Origin: JBKECY01 sp047975025
GTDB taxonomy: Bacteria > Bacillota > Clostridia > Lachnospirales > Lachnospiraceae
Reading direction: 5' to 3'
DNA: 64,000 bases
NCBI GenBank assembly: GCA_047975025.1
Contig: JBKECY010000020.1
Location: 1-64,000, forward strand
The notes beneath the pieces are model-generated. The model made no database searches, was not told where the DNA came from, and saw only the letters and a program-made list of their open reading frames with translations. Shown piece by piece: positions 1 to 8,615 of the stretch (positions are counted from its first letter, which is position 1; each line of letters opens with the position of its first letter). The position numbers and the translations under genes were made by a program.

Positions 1-1513
1 GTGTGGCAAGACGTATTCTCTGTGCTTCGCCGCCGGACAGACTGCCGGTCGCTCTTGAAAGCGTCAGGTAGTCCAGCCCCACATTGGAGAGGAAGCCGAC
101 TCTGGCTCTGATCTCTTTGATAATCTGACTGCCGATCAGCTTTTGCTGTGCGGATAATTCGAGGGACTGCATAAAATCCTTCAACCGGTCGATCGACATC
201 GAGGTGACTTCAAAAATATTATTGCCGCTTACCGTAACCGCCAGCGAGCTTGCTTTAAGTCTTTGCCCCTTGCACTGCGGGCAGGGGGTAATACGCATAA
301 ATGTCTCATACTCCTGCTTGGTCGACTCCGCACCCGTCTCTCTGTATCTTCTCTCAACGTTTTTCACAAGGCCTTCAAACGCAACGTCATAGAAGCCTTC
401 GCCCCGCTGTCCGATATAATGGACGTGAACCGTCTTGCCCTTGGTTCCATTGATCAGAATATCCTGAATCTTCGCAGGATATTTTTCAAAAGGGGTATCC
501 AGGCTGAATTTGTACTCTGCCGCCAGTGCATCCAGAATCGCCCGGGTGTAACTGCTCTTATCCACACTTGACTGCCAGCCGTTCACCACAATGGCTCCCT
601 GTGCGATACTCAGCGATGGGTCCGGAATCATAAGCTGCGGGTCAAATTCCATTTTGTAACCCAGCCCCAGACACTCCGGGCAGGCGCCAAACGGATTATT
701 GAATGAAAAACTGCGCGGTTCCAGTTCATCGACACTGATGCCGCAGTCCGGGCAGGAAAAGCTCTGGCTGAAATTCAGCAGATTCCCGTCCATGGTGTCT
801 ACGGTCATAAGGCCATTGGAGAGCTCAAGCACATTTTCGATAGAATCCGTCAGACGCTTTTGAATTCCTTCCTTGACAATCAGACGATCCACAATGATTT
901 CAATGGAATGCTTGATATTCTTATCAAGTTTGATTTCTTCCGTCAGCTCATACATATTTCCATCGACCTGCACGCGGACATAGCCGCTTCGCTTCGCCTG
1001 ATCGAACAGCTTGGCATGCGTACCTTTGCGGCCGCGTACGACCGGTGCCAGCAGCTGGATTCTGGTCTGCGCCGGCAGTTCCATAATCTGATCCACCATC
1101 TGGTCTACCGTCTGTTTTTGTATCTCTCTGCCGCAGTTCGGACAGTGCGGGATTCCGATACGGGCATACAGCAGACGGAAATAATCGTAGATTTCCGTTA
1201 CCGTTCCCACTGTGGAACGGGGGTTTCGATTCGTCGATTTCTGATCGATGGAGATTGCCGGTGACAGCCCTTCGAGGCTTTCCACATCCGGCTTCTCCAT
1301 CTGTCCTAAAAACTGCCTTGCATACGATGACAGAGATTCCATATACCGCCTCTGTCCCTCTGCATAAATTGTATCGAATGCCAGTGAACTTTTACCCGAG
1401 CCGCTTAAGCCTGTCAATACGACGAACTCATTTCTCGGGATATCGATATCGAGGCTCTTAAGGTTGTTCTCATTCGCCCCTCTGATTTTTATAAATTGCT
1501 TTTGCGTTTCCAT
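1..1513 (-). CDS. uvrA: UvrABC excinuclease subunit A, N-terminal part (cut by window edge)
   Basis: UvrA is the damage-recognition ATPase of nucleotide excision repair and loads UvrB onto damaged DNA. About 504 codons of the N-terminal half are present and the gene runs off the left edge. The translation opens METQKQFIKIRGANENNL and carries the first Walker A motif GLSGSGKSS at about residues 35-43, the typical ESLSSYARQFLGQM segment, and a CPNC zinc-binding pair near residue 125. The first ABC signature, LSGGEAQRIRLA, is reached at the very end of the visible part. The ATG at 1513 follows a GGAGAG ribosome binding site. A TATAAT promoter and a LexA-like box lie just upstream, so the gene is probably transcribed separately from hemW and SOS induced. 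Identity is secure; the C-terminal half cannot be seen. Confidence 0.97.
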   Translation of the reverse strand, partial: METQKQFIKIRGANENNLKSLDIDIPRNEFVVLTGLSGSGKSSLAFDTIYAEGQRRYMESLSSYARQFLGQMEKPDVESLEGLSPAISIDQKSTNRNPRSTVGTVTEIYDYFRLLYARIGIPHCPNCGREIQKQTVDQMVDQIMELPAQTRIQLLAPVVRGRKGTHAKLFDQAKRSGYVRVQVDGNMYELTEEIKLDKNIKHSIEIIVDRLIVKEGIQKRLTDSIENVLELSNGLMTVDTMDGNLLNFSQSFSCPDCGISVDELEPRSFSFNNPFGACPECLGLGYKMEFDPQLMIPDPSLSIAQGAIVVNGWQSSVDKSSYTRAILDALAAEYKFSLDTPFEKYPAKIQDILINGTKGKTVHVHYIGQRGEGFYDVAFEGLVKNVERRYRETGAESTKQEYETFMRITPCPQCKGQRLKASSLAVTVSGNNIFEVTSMSIDRLKDFMQSLELSAQQKLIGSQIIKEIRARVGFLSNVGLDYLTLSRATGSLSGGEAQRIRLAT

Positions 1514-1561
1514 TGCGCTCTCCTTTGGTTCCACAGAATATCAGTAAAATAGCATACCAGC

Positions 1562-1590
1562 ATTATACTATATCCGCGGCAATTAGGCAA
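1562..1590 (-). promoter_or_regulatory. uvrA promoter
   Basis: On the minus strand a TTGCCT -35 (1585-1590) is followed after exactly 17 bp by a consensus TATAAT -10 (1562-1567). It lies 49-77 bp upstream of the uvrA ATG, in the gap after hemW. Confidence 0.8.
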
Positions 1591-1601
1591 ACATTTGTTC
1601 T
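1588..1601 (-). promoter_or_regulatory. LexA (DinR-type) SOS box before uvrA
   Basis: The minus-strand 14-mer AGAACAAATGTTTG matches the Gram-positive LexA consensus CGAACRNRYGTTYC at 12 of 14 positions, including both GAAC and GTT half-site cores. It overlaps the -35 hexamer of the uvrA promoter, where a repressor would block RNA polymerase. Regulation by LexA is inferred from the site and from known SOS control of uvrA. Confidence 0.7.
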
Positions 1602-1605
1602 GTTT

Positions 1606-2727
1606 TTATATAAAGTCTGACATAACGTAATTACTCAGACGCAATCCCCGCTCGGTCAGAACCACTCTTTCATTTTGATTTTGCAGCAAACCGGTTTGTT
1701 CGTGTTTCGAAATAATATCTCCATAGACTTCCTGCGGAGTTTTCCGGAAACGTGCTGCAAACTCCTTCGTATCCACGCCCGCTGTCATCCGCAGACCCAG
1801 AATCATCTGCTCCGCCATTTCCTCTTCTATTGACAAATTCTCGATGGCTGTGCGCATCTGTACCGGCTGCGCACTTTTGTGCAAGTATTCTTTTAGATCC
1901 GGTGTATTGGAAAAGCGCCGGGCATCATATAAGGAAGCTGCGCCCAGTCCAAGTCCGATATATTCCTGTCTGGTCCAGTATCCCTTATTATGCCGGCAGG
2001 CCAACCCGTTTCGTGCAAAGTTTGAAATCTCATATTGGTCATATCCGTTTTGCAGCAGAAGTGGTTTTACCATTTCGTACATACGCTCTTCTTCCTCTTC
2101 ACCGGGAAGTGCCAGCTTCTGCCCATAGAAAGGGGTCCCCGCCTCCACAATCAGACTGTACGCCGAAATATGCTCCGGTTCCAGCCGTAAGACCTCGCGC
2201 AGTGTTTCCTCCCAGCTTTGACACGTCTGTTCTGGAATGGCATACATCAAATCTATATTTATATTCGTAAATCCGGCACTGCGGGCTCTTTCGTAGCTGA
2301 CCAGAAATTCATCATAGGTATGAATGCGTCCCAGCAGCTGCAGCTCCCTGGCATGTACGGACTGCAGCCCCAGACTCAGCCTGTTGATTCCGGCATCCCG
2401 GTATCCTTGTGCCACCCCCTCATGGATTGTACCTGGGTTCGCTTCTAATGTAATCTCCGCATCGCCCTCTATCGCAAATACCTCAAAAAGGGCCTGCATC
2501 AGACGTTGCAGCTGATGATGCCCTAAAAGCGACGGAGTCCCACCGCCAATAAAGACGCTGGGGACTCTCCATGCACGCCCCTCTTCTTTATAGGAATAGA
2601 TTTCCTGCAGGAGGGCGTCAGTATACTCCTCTAAAAGCGACTGCGAAAGCGGAAATGACAGGAAATCGCAGTACGCACATTTTCTAACGCAGAACGGGAT
2701 ATGAAGATAGAGCTGCACAGATCTCAT
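1606..2727 (-). CDS. hemW: Radical SAM heme chaperone HemW (coproporphyrinogen oxidase-like)
   Basis: A 373-residue radical SAM protein. The cluster-binding motif C13xxxC17xxC20 is followed by D-F, not by the extra cysteine found in true HemN coproporphyrinogen dehydrogenases, which points to HemW, a heme-binding chaperone. The SAM-binding GGGTPS motif is at about residues 61-66 and a HemN-like C-terminal domain fills the last 100 residues. The start at 2727 has GGAGG close upstream, inside the end of lepA. It follows lepA by 9 bp, the order seen in many Firmicutes (lepA-hemW), so the two are probably co-transcribed. Many genomes label this family oxygen-independent coproporphyrinogen III oxidase; the missing fourth cysteine argues against that activity. 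Confidence 0.92.
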   Translation of the reverse strand: MRSVQLYLHIPFCVRKCAYCDFLSFPLSQSLLEEYTDALLQEIYSYKEEGRAWRVPSVFIGGGTPSLLGHHQLQRLMQALFEVFAIEGDAEITLEANPGTIHEGVAQGYRDAGINRLSLGLQSVHARELQLLGRIHTYDEFLVSYERARSAGFTNINIDLMYAIPEQTCQSWEETLREVLRLEPEHISAYSLIVEAGTPFYGQKLALPGEEEEERMYEMVKPLLLQNGYDQYEISNFARNGLACRHNKGYWTRQEYIGLGLGAASLYDARRFSNTPDLKEYLHKSAQPVQMRTAIENLSIEEEMAEQMILGLRMTAGVDTKEFAARFRKTPQEVYGDIISKHEQTGLLQNQNERVVLTERGLRLSNYVMSDFI

Positions 2728-2736
2728 AATGCCTCC

Positions 2737-4551
2737 CTATTTATCATCCAGCTTCAAGACACTCATAAAGGCTTTCTGCGGGATTTCAACATTTCCGATT
2801 TGCCGCATCCTCTTCTTTCCTTCTTTTTGCTTTTCCAACAGCTTTTTCTTACGTGTGATATCACCGCCGTAGCATTTCGCCAAAACGTCTTTTCTCATGG
2901 CTTTGACCGTCTCACGCGCTATGACTTTATTCCCGATGGCCGCCTGAATCGGTATCTCGAACAACTGGCGCGGAATCTCATCTTTTAACTTTTCGCACAT
3001 TTTCCTCCCACGCTCATATGCCGTGCTGGTATGTACGATAAAGGAAAGAGCATCCACCTCTTCTTTGTTCACCAGAATATTCAGCTTGACCAATACACTT
3101 CTCTCATATCCCAGCATATCATAGTCAAGTGACGCATAGCCTCTGGAACGTGATTTCAGGGCATCAAAAAAGTCATAAATAATTTCATTTAAGGGCAGGT
3201 GGTAGCGCAGGACAGCTCTCGTCTCTTCGATATACTCCATCCCCTGGTACTGACCTCTGCGCTCCTGACACAAATCCATGATGGAGCCAATGAACTCTGT
3301 CGTCACCATGATTTCGGCCTTGACCATTGGTTCCTCCATGTACTCTATCTCCGAAGGATCCGGTAAATTAGAGGGATTCGTCAGTTCAATCATTTCGCCA
3401 TTGGTCTTGTAGACTTGATAGATAACGCCGGGAGCAGTTGTAATCAGATCCAGATTGTACTCCCGCTCTAAACGCTCCTGAATAATCTCCAGATGAAGCA
3501 GGCCCAGAAAGCCGCATCTGTAACCAAAGCCTAGCGCTATGGATGTCTCCGGCTCATACTGCAGCGCCGCATCGTTTAACTGCAGCTTCTCCAAGGCTTC
3601 GCGCAAATCCTGGTATTTGGCGCCATCGGCCGGATACAGGCCGCAATAGACCATAGGATTGACTTTCTTGTAGCCCAGCAGCGCTTGTGTACAGGGACGC
3701 TCGTTATTGGTCACAGTATCTCCGACATGTGTATCCTTGACGTTCTTAATACTTGCCGTAATATAGCCTACCATGCCGGCACTTAATTCATCACAGGCTA
3801 TGAACTGACCCGCACCAAAATAGCCGACCTCGACCACATCAGCTGTGGCTCCGGTCGCCATCATACGGATCGGGTCGCCTTTTTTCACCCGGCCTTCCTT
3901 AATTCGGCAAAAAATAATGACTCCTTTGTAAGCATCATAAATCGAGTCAAAAATCAGAGCTTTCAAAGGTTCCTCTGCAGAGCCCTGCGGCGGTGGGATT
4001 CTGGCAATGATCTGTTCCAGAACTTCCTCGATATTTTCTCCTGTCTTGGCCGAAATTCTGGGGACATCCTGTGCCTCTATGCCAATGACATCCTCAATTT
4101 CGTTGATGACACGCTCAGGATCTGCACTTGGCAGATCGATTTTATTGATTACAGGCACAACGTCAAGATCATGATCCAGCGCCAGATATACATTGGCAAG
4201 CGTCTGCGCTTCAATTCCCTGCGCTGCATCCACCACCAGGATGGCACCGTCACAGGCCGCAAGACTGCGGGATACTTCATAGTTAAAATCGACATGTCCC
4301 GGGGTATCAATGAGATTAAATATATATTCTTCGCCCGAAGCACTCTTATAGACCGTACGTACAGCCTGTGCTTTGATGGTAATGCCCCGCTCCCGCTCCA
4401 AATCCATATTATCAAGTACTTGCGACTGCATCTCCCGGTCGGTCAGTAATCCTGTACGTTCAATAATACGATCAGCAAGTGTTGACTTACCATGATCTAT
4501 ATGTGCAATAATACAGAAATTTCTTATTTTATTCTGGTCAATATTTGCCAA
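2737..4551 (-). CDS. lepA: Elongation factor 4 (LepA)
   Basis: LepA/EF4 is a ribosome-associated translational GTPase that can back-translocate or remodel stalled ribosomes. The 604-residue protein has the G1 motif AHIDHGKST at residues 16-24, DTPGHVDF (G3), NKID (G4), and the LepA-specific C-terminal domain ending in basic residues (TRKKKLLEKQKEGKKRMRQ). A longer frame begins at 4617, but the TTG at 4551 is preferred: it sits 7 bp after a perfect AGGAGG and gives the normal family length and N-terminus (xANIDQNKIRNFCIIAH). The extra 22 residues of the longer frame look unlike LepA. A promoter lies upstream at 4620-4648. First gene of a lepA-hemW unit. Confidence 0.96.
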   Translation of the reverse strand: MANIDQNKIRNFCIIAHIDHGKSTLADRIIERTGLLTDREMQSQVLDNMDLERERGITIKAQAVRTVYKSASGEEYIFNLIDTPGHVDFNYEVSRSLAACDGAILVVDAAQGIEAQTLANVYLALDHDLDVVPVINKIDLPSADPERVINEIEDVIGIEAQDVPRISAKTGENIEEVLEQIIARIPPPQGSAEEPLKALIFDSIYDAYKGVIIFCRIKEGRVKKGDPIRMMATGATADVVEVGYFGAGQFIACDELSAGMVGYITASIKNVKDTHVGDTVTNNERPCTQALLGYKKVNPMVYCGLYPADGAKYQDLREALEKLQLNDAALQYEPETSIALGFGYRCGFLGLLHLEIIQERLEREYNLDLITTAPGVIYQVYKTNGEMIELTNPSNLPDPSEIEYMEEPMVKAEIMVTTEFIGSIMDLCQERRGQYQGMEYIEETRAVLRYHLPLNEIIYDFFDALKSRSRGYASLDYDMLGYERSVLVKLNILVNKEEVDALSFIVHTSTAYERGRKMCEKLKDEIPRQLFEIPIQAAIGNKVIARETVKAMRKDVLAKCYGGDITRKKKLLEKQKEGKKRMRQIGNVEIPQKAFMSVLKLDDK

Positions 4552-4619
4552 CTTAGTTCCTCCTAACACTGTCCGGCTGTTCTTGTCTGCAATGGTTCTC
4601 ACAGCAGCCCTATCCATTT

Positions 4620-4648
4620 ATTTTAGCTGATTTGACATAAAAACACAA
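4620..4648 (-). promoter_or_regulatory. Probable lepA promoter
   Basis: Minus-strand TTGTGT (4643-4648), 17 bp spacer, TAAAAT (4620-4625), about 70 bp before the TTG start of lepA. The -10 is good and the -35 weak. Confidence 0.5.
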
Positions 4649-4655
4649 CAAAAAA

Positions 4656-6266
4656 CTATGCGTTTCGTCCCAGCAGCATGCTTTGCAGGGCATAGATGGT
4701 CGTTATACCGTCCCCCTGATTCGGGTGCCTGGCTGAGATGAACAAATCAACGGCAAACAGCGTCAGTAAAATACCGCAGATCACCCAGCGTTTCCTACTC
4801 GATATTTTGTCAAATAATGCATTTAGCAGCGGTGAGAGCATATAAATCCCCAGACTTCCCCCCACACCGAACGCAAACAGTCCCTCAAGGCTGATTCTGC
4901 CATGAAGATTGAAAGAATATCCTGTATAATCCCACCATTTCAGCCCTCTGGACATCTCCAGATACCAGCTGGTGAAGTATTCTACGGTTGCACAGACAAG
5001 AACAATCAGGCAAAAGGTGACCAGCGGTTTATGCAGCCATCTGCGCAGCAGAATCAAGATCAGCACACCGCCCGTACCATAAATCGGAATCCAGGGTCCG
5101 TACATAATACCCCGCTTAATTAAAACACCGTTTGTCAGTAAACCTATGATGATTTCCCACACACAGCCAATAAACGAAAAACTGAAAAACAAGAGAATCA
5201 GATTGACCACACTGTAATGACAATCGTAGTCCAGATTCAGCCACTTCCGTCCTTCGTGCACAGGAACCGCGTACATCTGCATGGGATATTGTGTCAGCAA
5301 TTCTCCCTCTGCTTCCGGCTGTATATTCTCCAAATAGGCATCATTCAAAAATTCATATCCCGGCAGCTGTTCTTCAATCGCTGCTTTTCGCAAGAACAGA
5401 TACAGCTGTGCATTCGCCGCTGTTTTATAAGGATTTACATAGACCACACTAAAAACACCTAAGGTCAGAAATGAAATCAGATACCAGCCCAAAAAAGAAG
5501 CATCCAGACAAAATGCCTTCCATTTATTCCCCCGCATCAGCTGTTCAGAAAGCCGCAGTGCCTCTTTGGTCGTCAGATTCGGATTCTCTGCAAGAACAAA
5601 GGGTACCAGACGGTAGGCATACCCTTTGTAGATTCCCCCGACAATGGTAAGGGACCAAAGGGTTACATACAAGGTACGCAGGAACATCACTCTGGCCACA
5701 CTTGTTATCCGCCGAATCTGATAAATGAACAACAGTTTATCTACCTTTGTTTCCTTGTAGGCGCTATTTTCCAGAAAGAAGCGGCATCCTCCCACCCGCA
5801 GAATATTTCCCACGAACAGCCAATACAGAAATGAAATCACTGCCCCCAGCAGTAAAATAATACTGCTCATCAGCCGCCCCTTAAACAGCATCTGATTCAG
5901 CGCTTCCAAAATACCGAACAAAAAGGAACCGCTTCTTGTAATATTATTAAATACGTTTGCCAATACCCCTCTGGTGCCATATATGATTTTATCCGCTTCT
6001 TTTTCCAGCATTTCCACTGGCTTTTTCTGAACGAACTGCCGGAGCACATGCTTTGTAATCTCGGAGTTCGTAGTTGTCATAATACTTTTAGTTGCCTCAT
6101 TATTTATGTTGTAGCCGGATGCCGTAGATGCGTAGGCACCTACGAAGACGCTTAACAACAGGCAGACACCGACGACACGCCAGTAATTTACCAGAAAAGC
6201 GGTTTTCGCGACTTTCTTTATGCTTTTTCTATTCCACTTACTTCTCATTCGACACTTGCTCTTCAT
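4656..6266 (-). CDS. DUF975-like / CmpB-type putative permease membrane protein
   Basis: A 536-residue integral membrane protein of unknown function with two recognisable parts. The N-terminal about 300 residues have a basic cytoplasmic start, a membrane segment and a later multi-span region resembling DUF975 integral membrane proteins. The C-terminal about 190 residues resemble the putative ABC-transporter permease family CmpB (PF06541): a W-E-x-x-x-G core, the G-x-x-Y-GPWIPIYG motif, and the D-Y..FN-hGRI(S/C)-E-G pattern. I see no ATP-binding partner nearby. The ATG at 6266 is chosen because it follows GAGGAG by 5 bp; an upstream in-frame start at 6302 has no such site. Family similarity is from memory of motifs, so the fusion deserves a domain search. 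Confidence 0.7.
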   Translation of the reverse strand: MKSKCRMRSKWNRKSIKKVAKTAFLVNYWRVVGVCLLLSVFVGAYASTASGYNINNEATKSIMTTTNSEITKHVLRQFVQKKPVEMLEKEADKIIYGTRGVLANVFNNITRSGSFLFGILEALNQMLFKGRLMSSIILLLGAVISFLYWLFVGNILRVGGCRFFLENSAYKETKVDKLLFIYQIRRITSVARVMFLRTLYVTLWSLTIVGGIYKGYAYRLVPFVLAENPNLTTKEALRLSEQLMRGNKWKAFCLDASFLGWYLISFLTLGVFSVVYVNPYKTAANAQLYLFLRKAAIEEQLPGYEFLNDAYLENIQPEAEGELLTQYPMQMYAVPVHEGRKWLNLDYDCHYSVVNLILLFFSFSFIGCVWEIIIGLLTNGVLIKRGIMYGPWIPIYGTGGVLILILLRRWLHKPLVTFCLIVLVCATVEYFTSWYLEMSRGLKWWDYTGYSFNLHGRISLEGLFAFGVGGSLGIYMLSPLLNALFDKISSRKRWVICGILLTLFAVDLFISARHPNQGDGITTIYALQSMLLGRNA

Positions 6267-6363
6267 CTCATCTCCTCGATTTCCCATACTGCATATAATC
6301 ATAACGGATTAGCAGATAAGTTGCAAGACGGAGAATCTATTTTGCTCTTGCTGTTTTTATGCT

Positions 6364-6993
6364 TTACCTCTTTTCTCTCTTATCATCATAGGCTTCCAAT
6401 TGCAATAAACAATAACTAATAAATTCAGACAGGTTCGTCTGTCGTACATGCTTAATTTTATTTGCAAAGGTTATAACTTGCTTTTTAGTGTCAAGGCTCA
6501 CAGGTTCGGTATTAATTGGAAATATTTTTGAATAATATTTCCCCTTCTCTTTATCGGGAATTCTTCGAACCATAATTCGAGCTTTTATCATAACATCTTC
6601 TAAATTAGAGATATTATATATTGGGACAATATATTTCTCCAATATGTGCCCCCGAAACAGTTCTCCTGATATGTATTTAGCTCTTGTACTTTCACTACAG
6701 TCATCTGTATCCATAATAATAAACAGCTTAAAGTTTTTCAGGCATTTTCTTTTTCTATCATATTCTATTGTGTACTCCTCTGCAAAAGATTTCAAACTTG
6801 CGAATTTTCCCTTTTGCATAAAATCCAGTAATCCGTTTATTTGAATGCTAGTCTTCCCCCTATCCCTAGAGATTATTTTTACCGGGAGATGCAAATTAGT
6901 GTAAATGTACTTTACAAGATCTAATTCCGATTTTCCATGCACAATAACAGCACATTTAGTATATCTAAGAGATCCAAAAGGCATTTTACTCAT
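6364..6993 (-). CDS. TOPRIM/RloB-like protein, second gene of a putative defence pair
   Basis: A 209-residue protein that looks like a compact TOPRIM-fold nuclease. It has a hydrophobic strand ending VHGKSE (residues 18-23) and, at residues 91-98, hydrophobic strand plus DTDD (D95, D97), the usual DxD metal-binding motif. In canonical TOPRIM, OLD and RloB proteins the first motif reads (V/C)EG..(D/E); here the key Glu is His19, while E23 is kept. Its ATG overlaps the end of the ATPase gene by 8 bp (ATGAGTAA), so the two are translationally coupled. ATPase plus small TOPRIM-like partner matches the layout of RloAB, AbiL and PARIS-type anti-phage systems. The exact family is uncertain. Confidence 0.6.
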   Translation of the reverse strand: MSKMPFGSLRYTKCAVIVHGKSELDLVKYIYTNLHLPVKIISRDRGKTSIQINGLLDFMQKGKFASLKSFAEEYTIEYDRKRKCLKNFKLFIIMDTDDCSESTRAKYISGELFRGHILEKYIVPIYNISNLEDVMIKARIMVRRIPDKEKGKYYSKIFPINTEPVSLDTKKQVITFANKIKHVRQTNLSEFISYCLLQLEAYDDKREKR

Positions 6994-8332
6994 CCCCCCT
7001 ATTAAGGTCTCTCCTCTGCAATGTTTCTATAATTTCATCATAATCAACTATATCAACAATCGGAACTCCACCAAATAGTCCCTTAAGATACATATTTCTA
7101 GGATTATTGGTTCCTTGTATTCGGGGATATTTATTCAAGCATTTTACTTCTTTATTACCTAAATAATCCACATTTATTACATAAGCAGATTTTATATCTA
7201 TAGTTTCGAGCATAAAGGTATTATGCGTAGTAATAATTAACTGACCTGTTATTTCGTCTATCATAGATACTAATATGTTTTTTAACAATAAGTCATGAAT
7301 ACCATTATCAATCTCATCATAGACAACCGTAACTCCGCAAAATGCCCCTAGCAAAGAGCGGATTATTTCAAGAATATGCTGTGTTCCCGCTGATTCTCTT
7401 TCAAAGTCAATAGTTCTTATTTTACCACCTATCATTTTTTTAACATATAACTTATACTTGATATTATTACCTTCCTGACTCTTTTCATAAAATACATCTT
7501 TGATATCTGCATATGCCTGCGTAAAGAAATTCTTTAGAATGCGTTCAGAATAATTTAATTGTGGTTCCCTTACTATTTCAATTTTTCCTTTTGATAAATC
7601 TTGTAAAACATTTTCAGGCTTGCTTGTAGAAATTCCACTTCCAGAACGAGATGTCATTTTACAATGAATCGAGATGTCTTTAAGCATATCCAGAACTTCA
7701 AAAATGTAAGGTGAAAAGTTTTCATTAATATAACTTTCATTTTTATTTTCTCTCTCATTTTCTAATATTCCTAAAAATGTATGTTTACCCCAATATTTAT
7801 TAATTTCATCTCGAATTTCTTCTTCAACTTTATTGTTCAAAAACAATTTTTTTGAAAAAAGTATTTCAATTTTTTCATTAGTATTTTTTATCTCAAATAA
7901 TTTTCCACGTTGCTTTCCCATAAAGTAATACAGTTTTTCATATAAAAACCTTTCCCCAAAAGCCAAAATATAGTATCCTTCATGGTTACCTATGCGAAAA
8001 CCATATTCAACAGTTGTCTTTTCCTGATTATCAATCATTCTACATCTATCAATATACTGCAGGATATTCAAATTATCTAAAACTATTTCGAGTATTTCTT
8101 GGGGAAGTTCCTTTTCACTAATGAGTTTTTGAACTTTATCAAAATTCCCCATCATATTAAAAGGATCTATACTTCTTCTTAACAAATCTATGCTATTTAC
8201 AAAGTTTGACTTACCGCTTCCATTTTCTCCATAGATTGCTATAAAGTTTTTTACTTCTTTATTGCTATTTTTGAAGTCAATTGTTACATCATTGAACGAC
8301 ATGAAATTTTTTAACTTAATATACGTGAACAT
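6986..8332 (-). CDS. AAA15-type ATPase (RloA/AbiLi/AriA-like), putative anti-phage defence
   Basis: A 448-residue ABC/SMC-like AAA15 ATPase. Residues 35-43 form Walker A (GENGSGKSN) after an N-terminal FMSFNDVTIDF strand typical of COG1106. An insertion of about 250 residues separates it from a signature-like ESAGTQ, Walker B VVYDEID and an H-loop TTHN. Such ATPases sense phage and hold or release an effector; here the partner would be the overlapping TOPRIM-like gene. The ATG at 8332 follows GGAGG by 8 bp and replaces a five-residue-longer frame. The gene is clearly more AT-rich than its neighbours, with many A and T runs, suggesting horizontal transfer. Defence function is inferred from family and layout. 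Confidence 0.75.
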   Translation of the reverse strand: MFTYIKLKNFMSFNDVTIDFKNSNKEVKNFIAIYGENGSGKSNFVNSIDLLRRSIDPFNMMGNFDKVQKLISEKELPQEILEIVLDNLNILQYIDRCRMIDNQEKTTVEYGFRIGNHEGYYILAFGERFLYEKLYYFMGKQRGKLFEIKNTNEKIEILFSKKLFLNNKVEEEIRDEINKYWGKHTFLGILENERENKNESYINENFSPYIFEVLDMLKDISIHCKMTSRSGSGISTSKPENVLQDLSKGKIEIVREPQLNYSERILKNFFTQAYADIKDVFYEKSQEGNNIKYKLYVKKMIGGKIRTIDFERESAGTQHILEIIRSLLGAFCGVTVVYDEIDNGIHDLLLKNILVSMIDEITGQLIITTHNTFMLETIDIKSAYVINVDYLGNKEVKCLNKYPRIQGTNNPRNMYLKGLFGGVPIVDIVDYDEIIETLQRRDLNRGDE

Positions 8333-8351
8333 AGCATCCACCTCCATGTAT

Positions 8352-8380
8352 ATAGTATCATCTTCTTGTCACACAGTCAA
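8352..8380 (-). promoter_or_regulatory. Promoter of the ATPase/TOPRIM-like operon
   Basis: Minus-strand TTGACT (8375-8380), 17 bp spacer, TACTAT (8352-8357), ending 19 bp before the ATPase start codon. It gives the pair its own transcription unit. Confidence 0.7.
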
Positions 8381-8429
8381 TAACTTGATGATTTTAGTTA
8401 TTTTTTATATCATATTTTTATATCTTCAT

Positions 8430-8451
8430 TGTATTTTATGGATAAAATACA
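8430..8451. repeat. 22-bp AT-rich palindrome upstream of the defence-like operon
   Basis: Ten-base arms TGTATTTTAT and ATAAAATACA flank a GG centre with no mismatch. It lies about 50 bp upstream of the -35 of the ATPase promoter. It could be a repressor or activator site, or a weak plus-direction hairpin, since a T run follows at 8454-8460. Confidence 0.55.
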
Positions 8452-8508
8452 GATTTTTTTATTCATTTAAAGTCACTCCCAAACTTCTGATTTTACAAAT
8501 TCAATTTT

Positions 8509-8562
8509 AAAAACAGGTGAGAACACTACGCAGGATACCCTCTGCCTATTCTCGCCTGTTTT
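8509..8562 (-). terminator. Rho-independent terminator of the surface-protein locus
   Basis: Arms at 8509-8523 and 8549-8562 pair over about 14 bp with a single G-T pair (AAAACAGG.GAGAA type). On the minus strand the stem is followed by a short T run. It lies about 50 bp past the stop of the last surface gene, closing that operon. Confidence 0.75.
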
Positions 8563-8615
8563 ATACAATACTACATCTTGGTTTTAAATCTGTTCTATGC
8601 TAGAAAGTTACTGCC

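Noticed and set aside
4552..4617. 22-residue N-terminal extension of LepA
   Set aside because: It lies upstream of a perfect AGGAGG that is correctly spaced from a TTG giving the standard LepA N-terminus.
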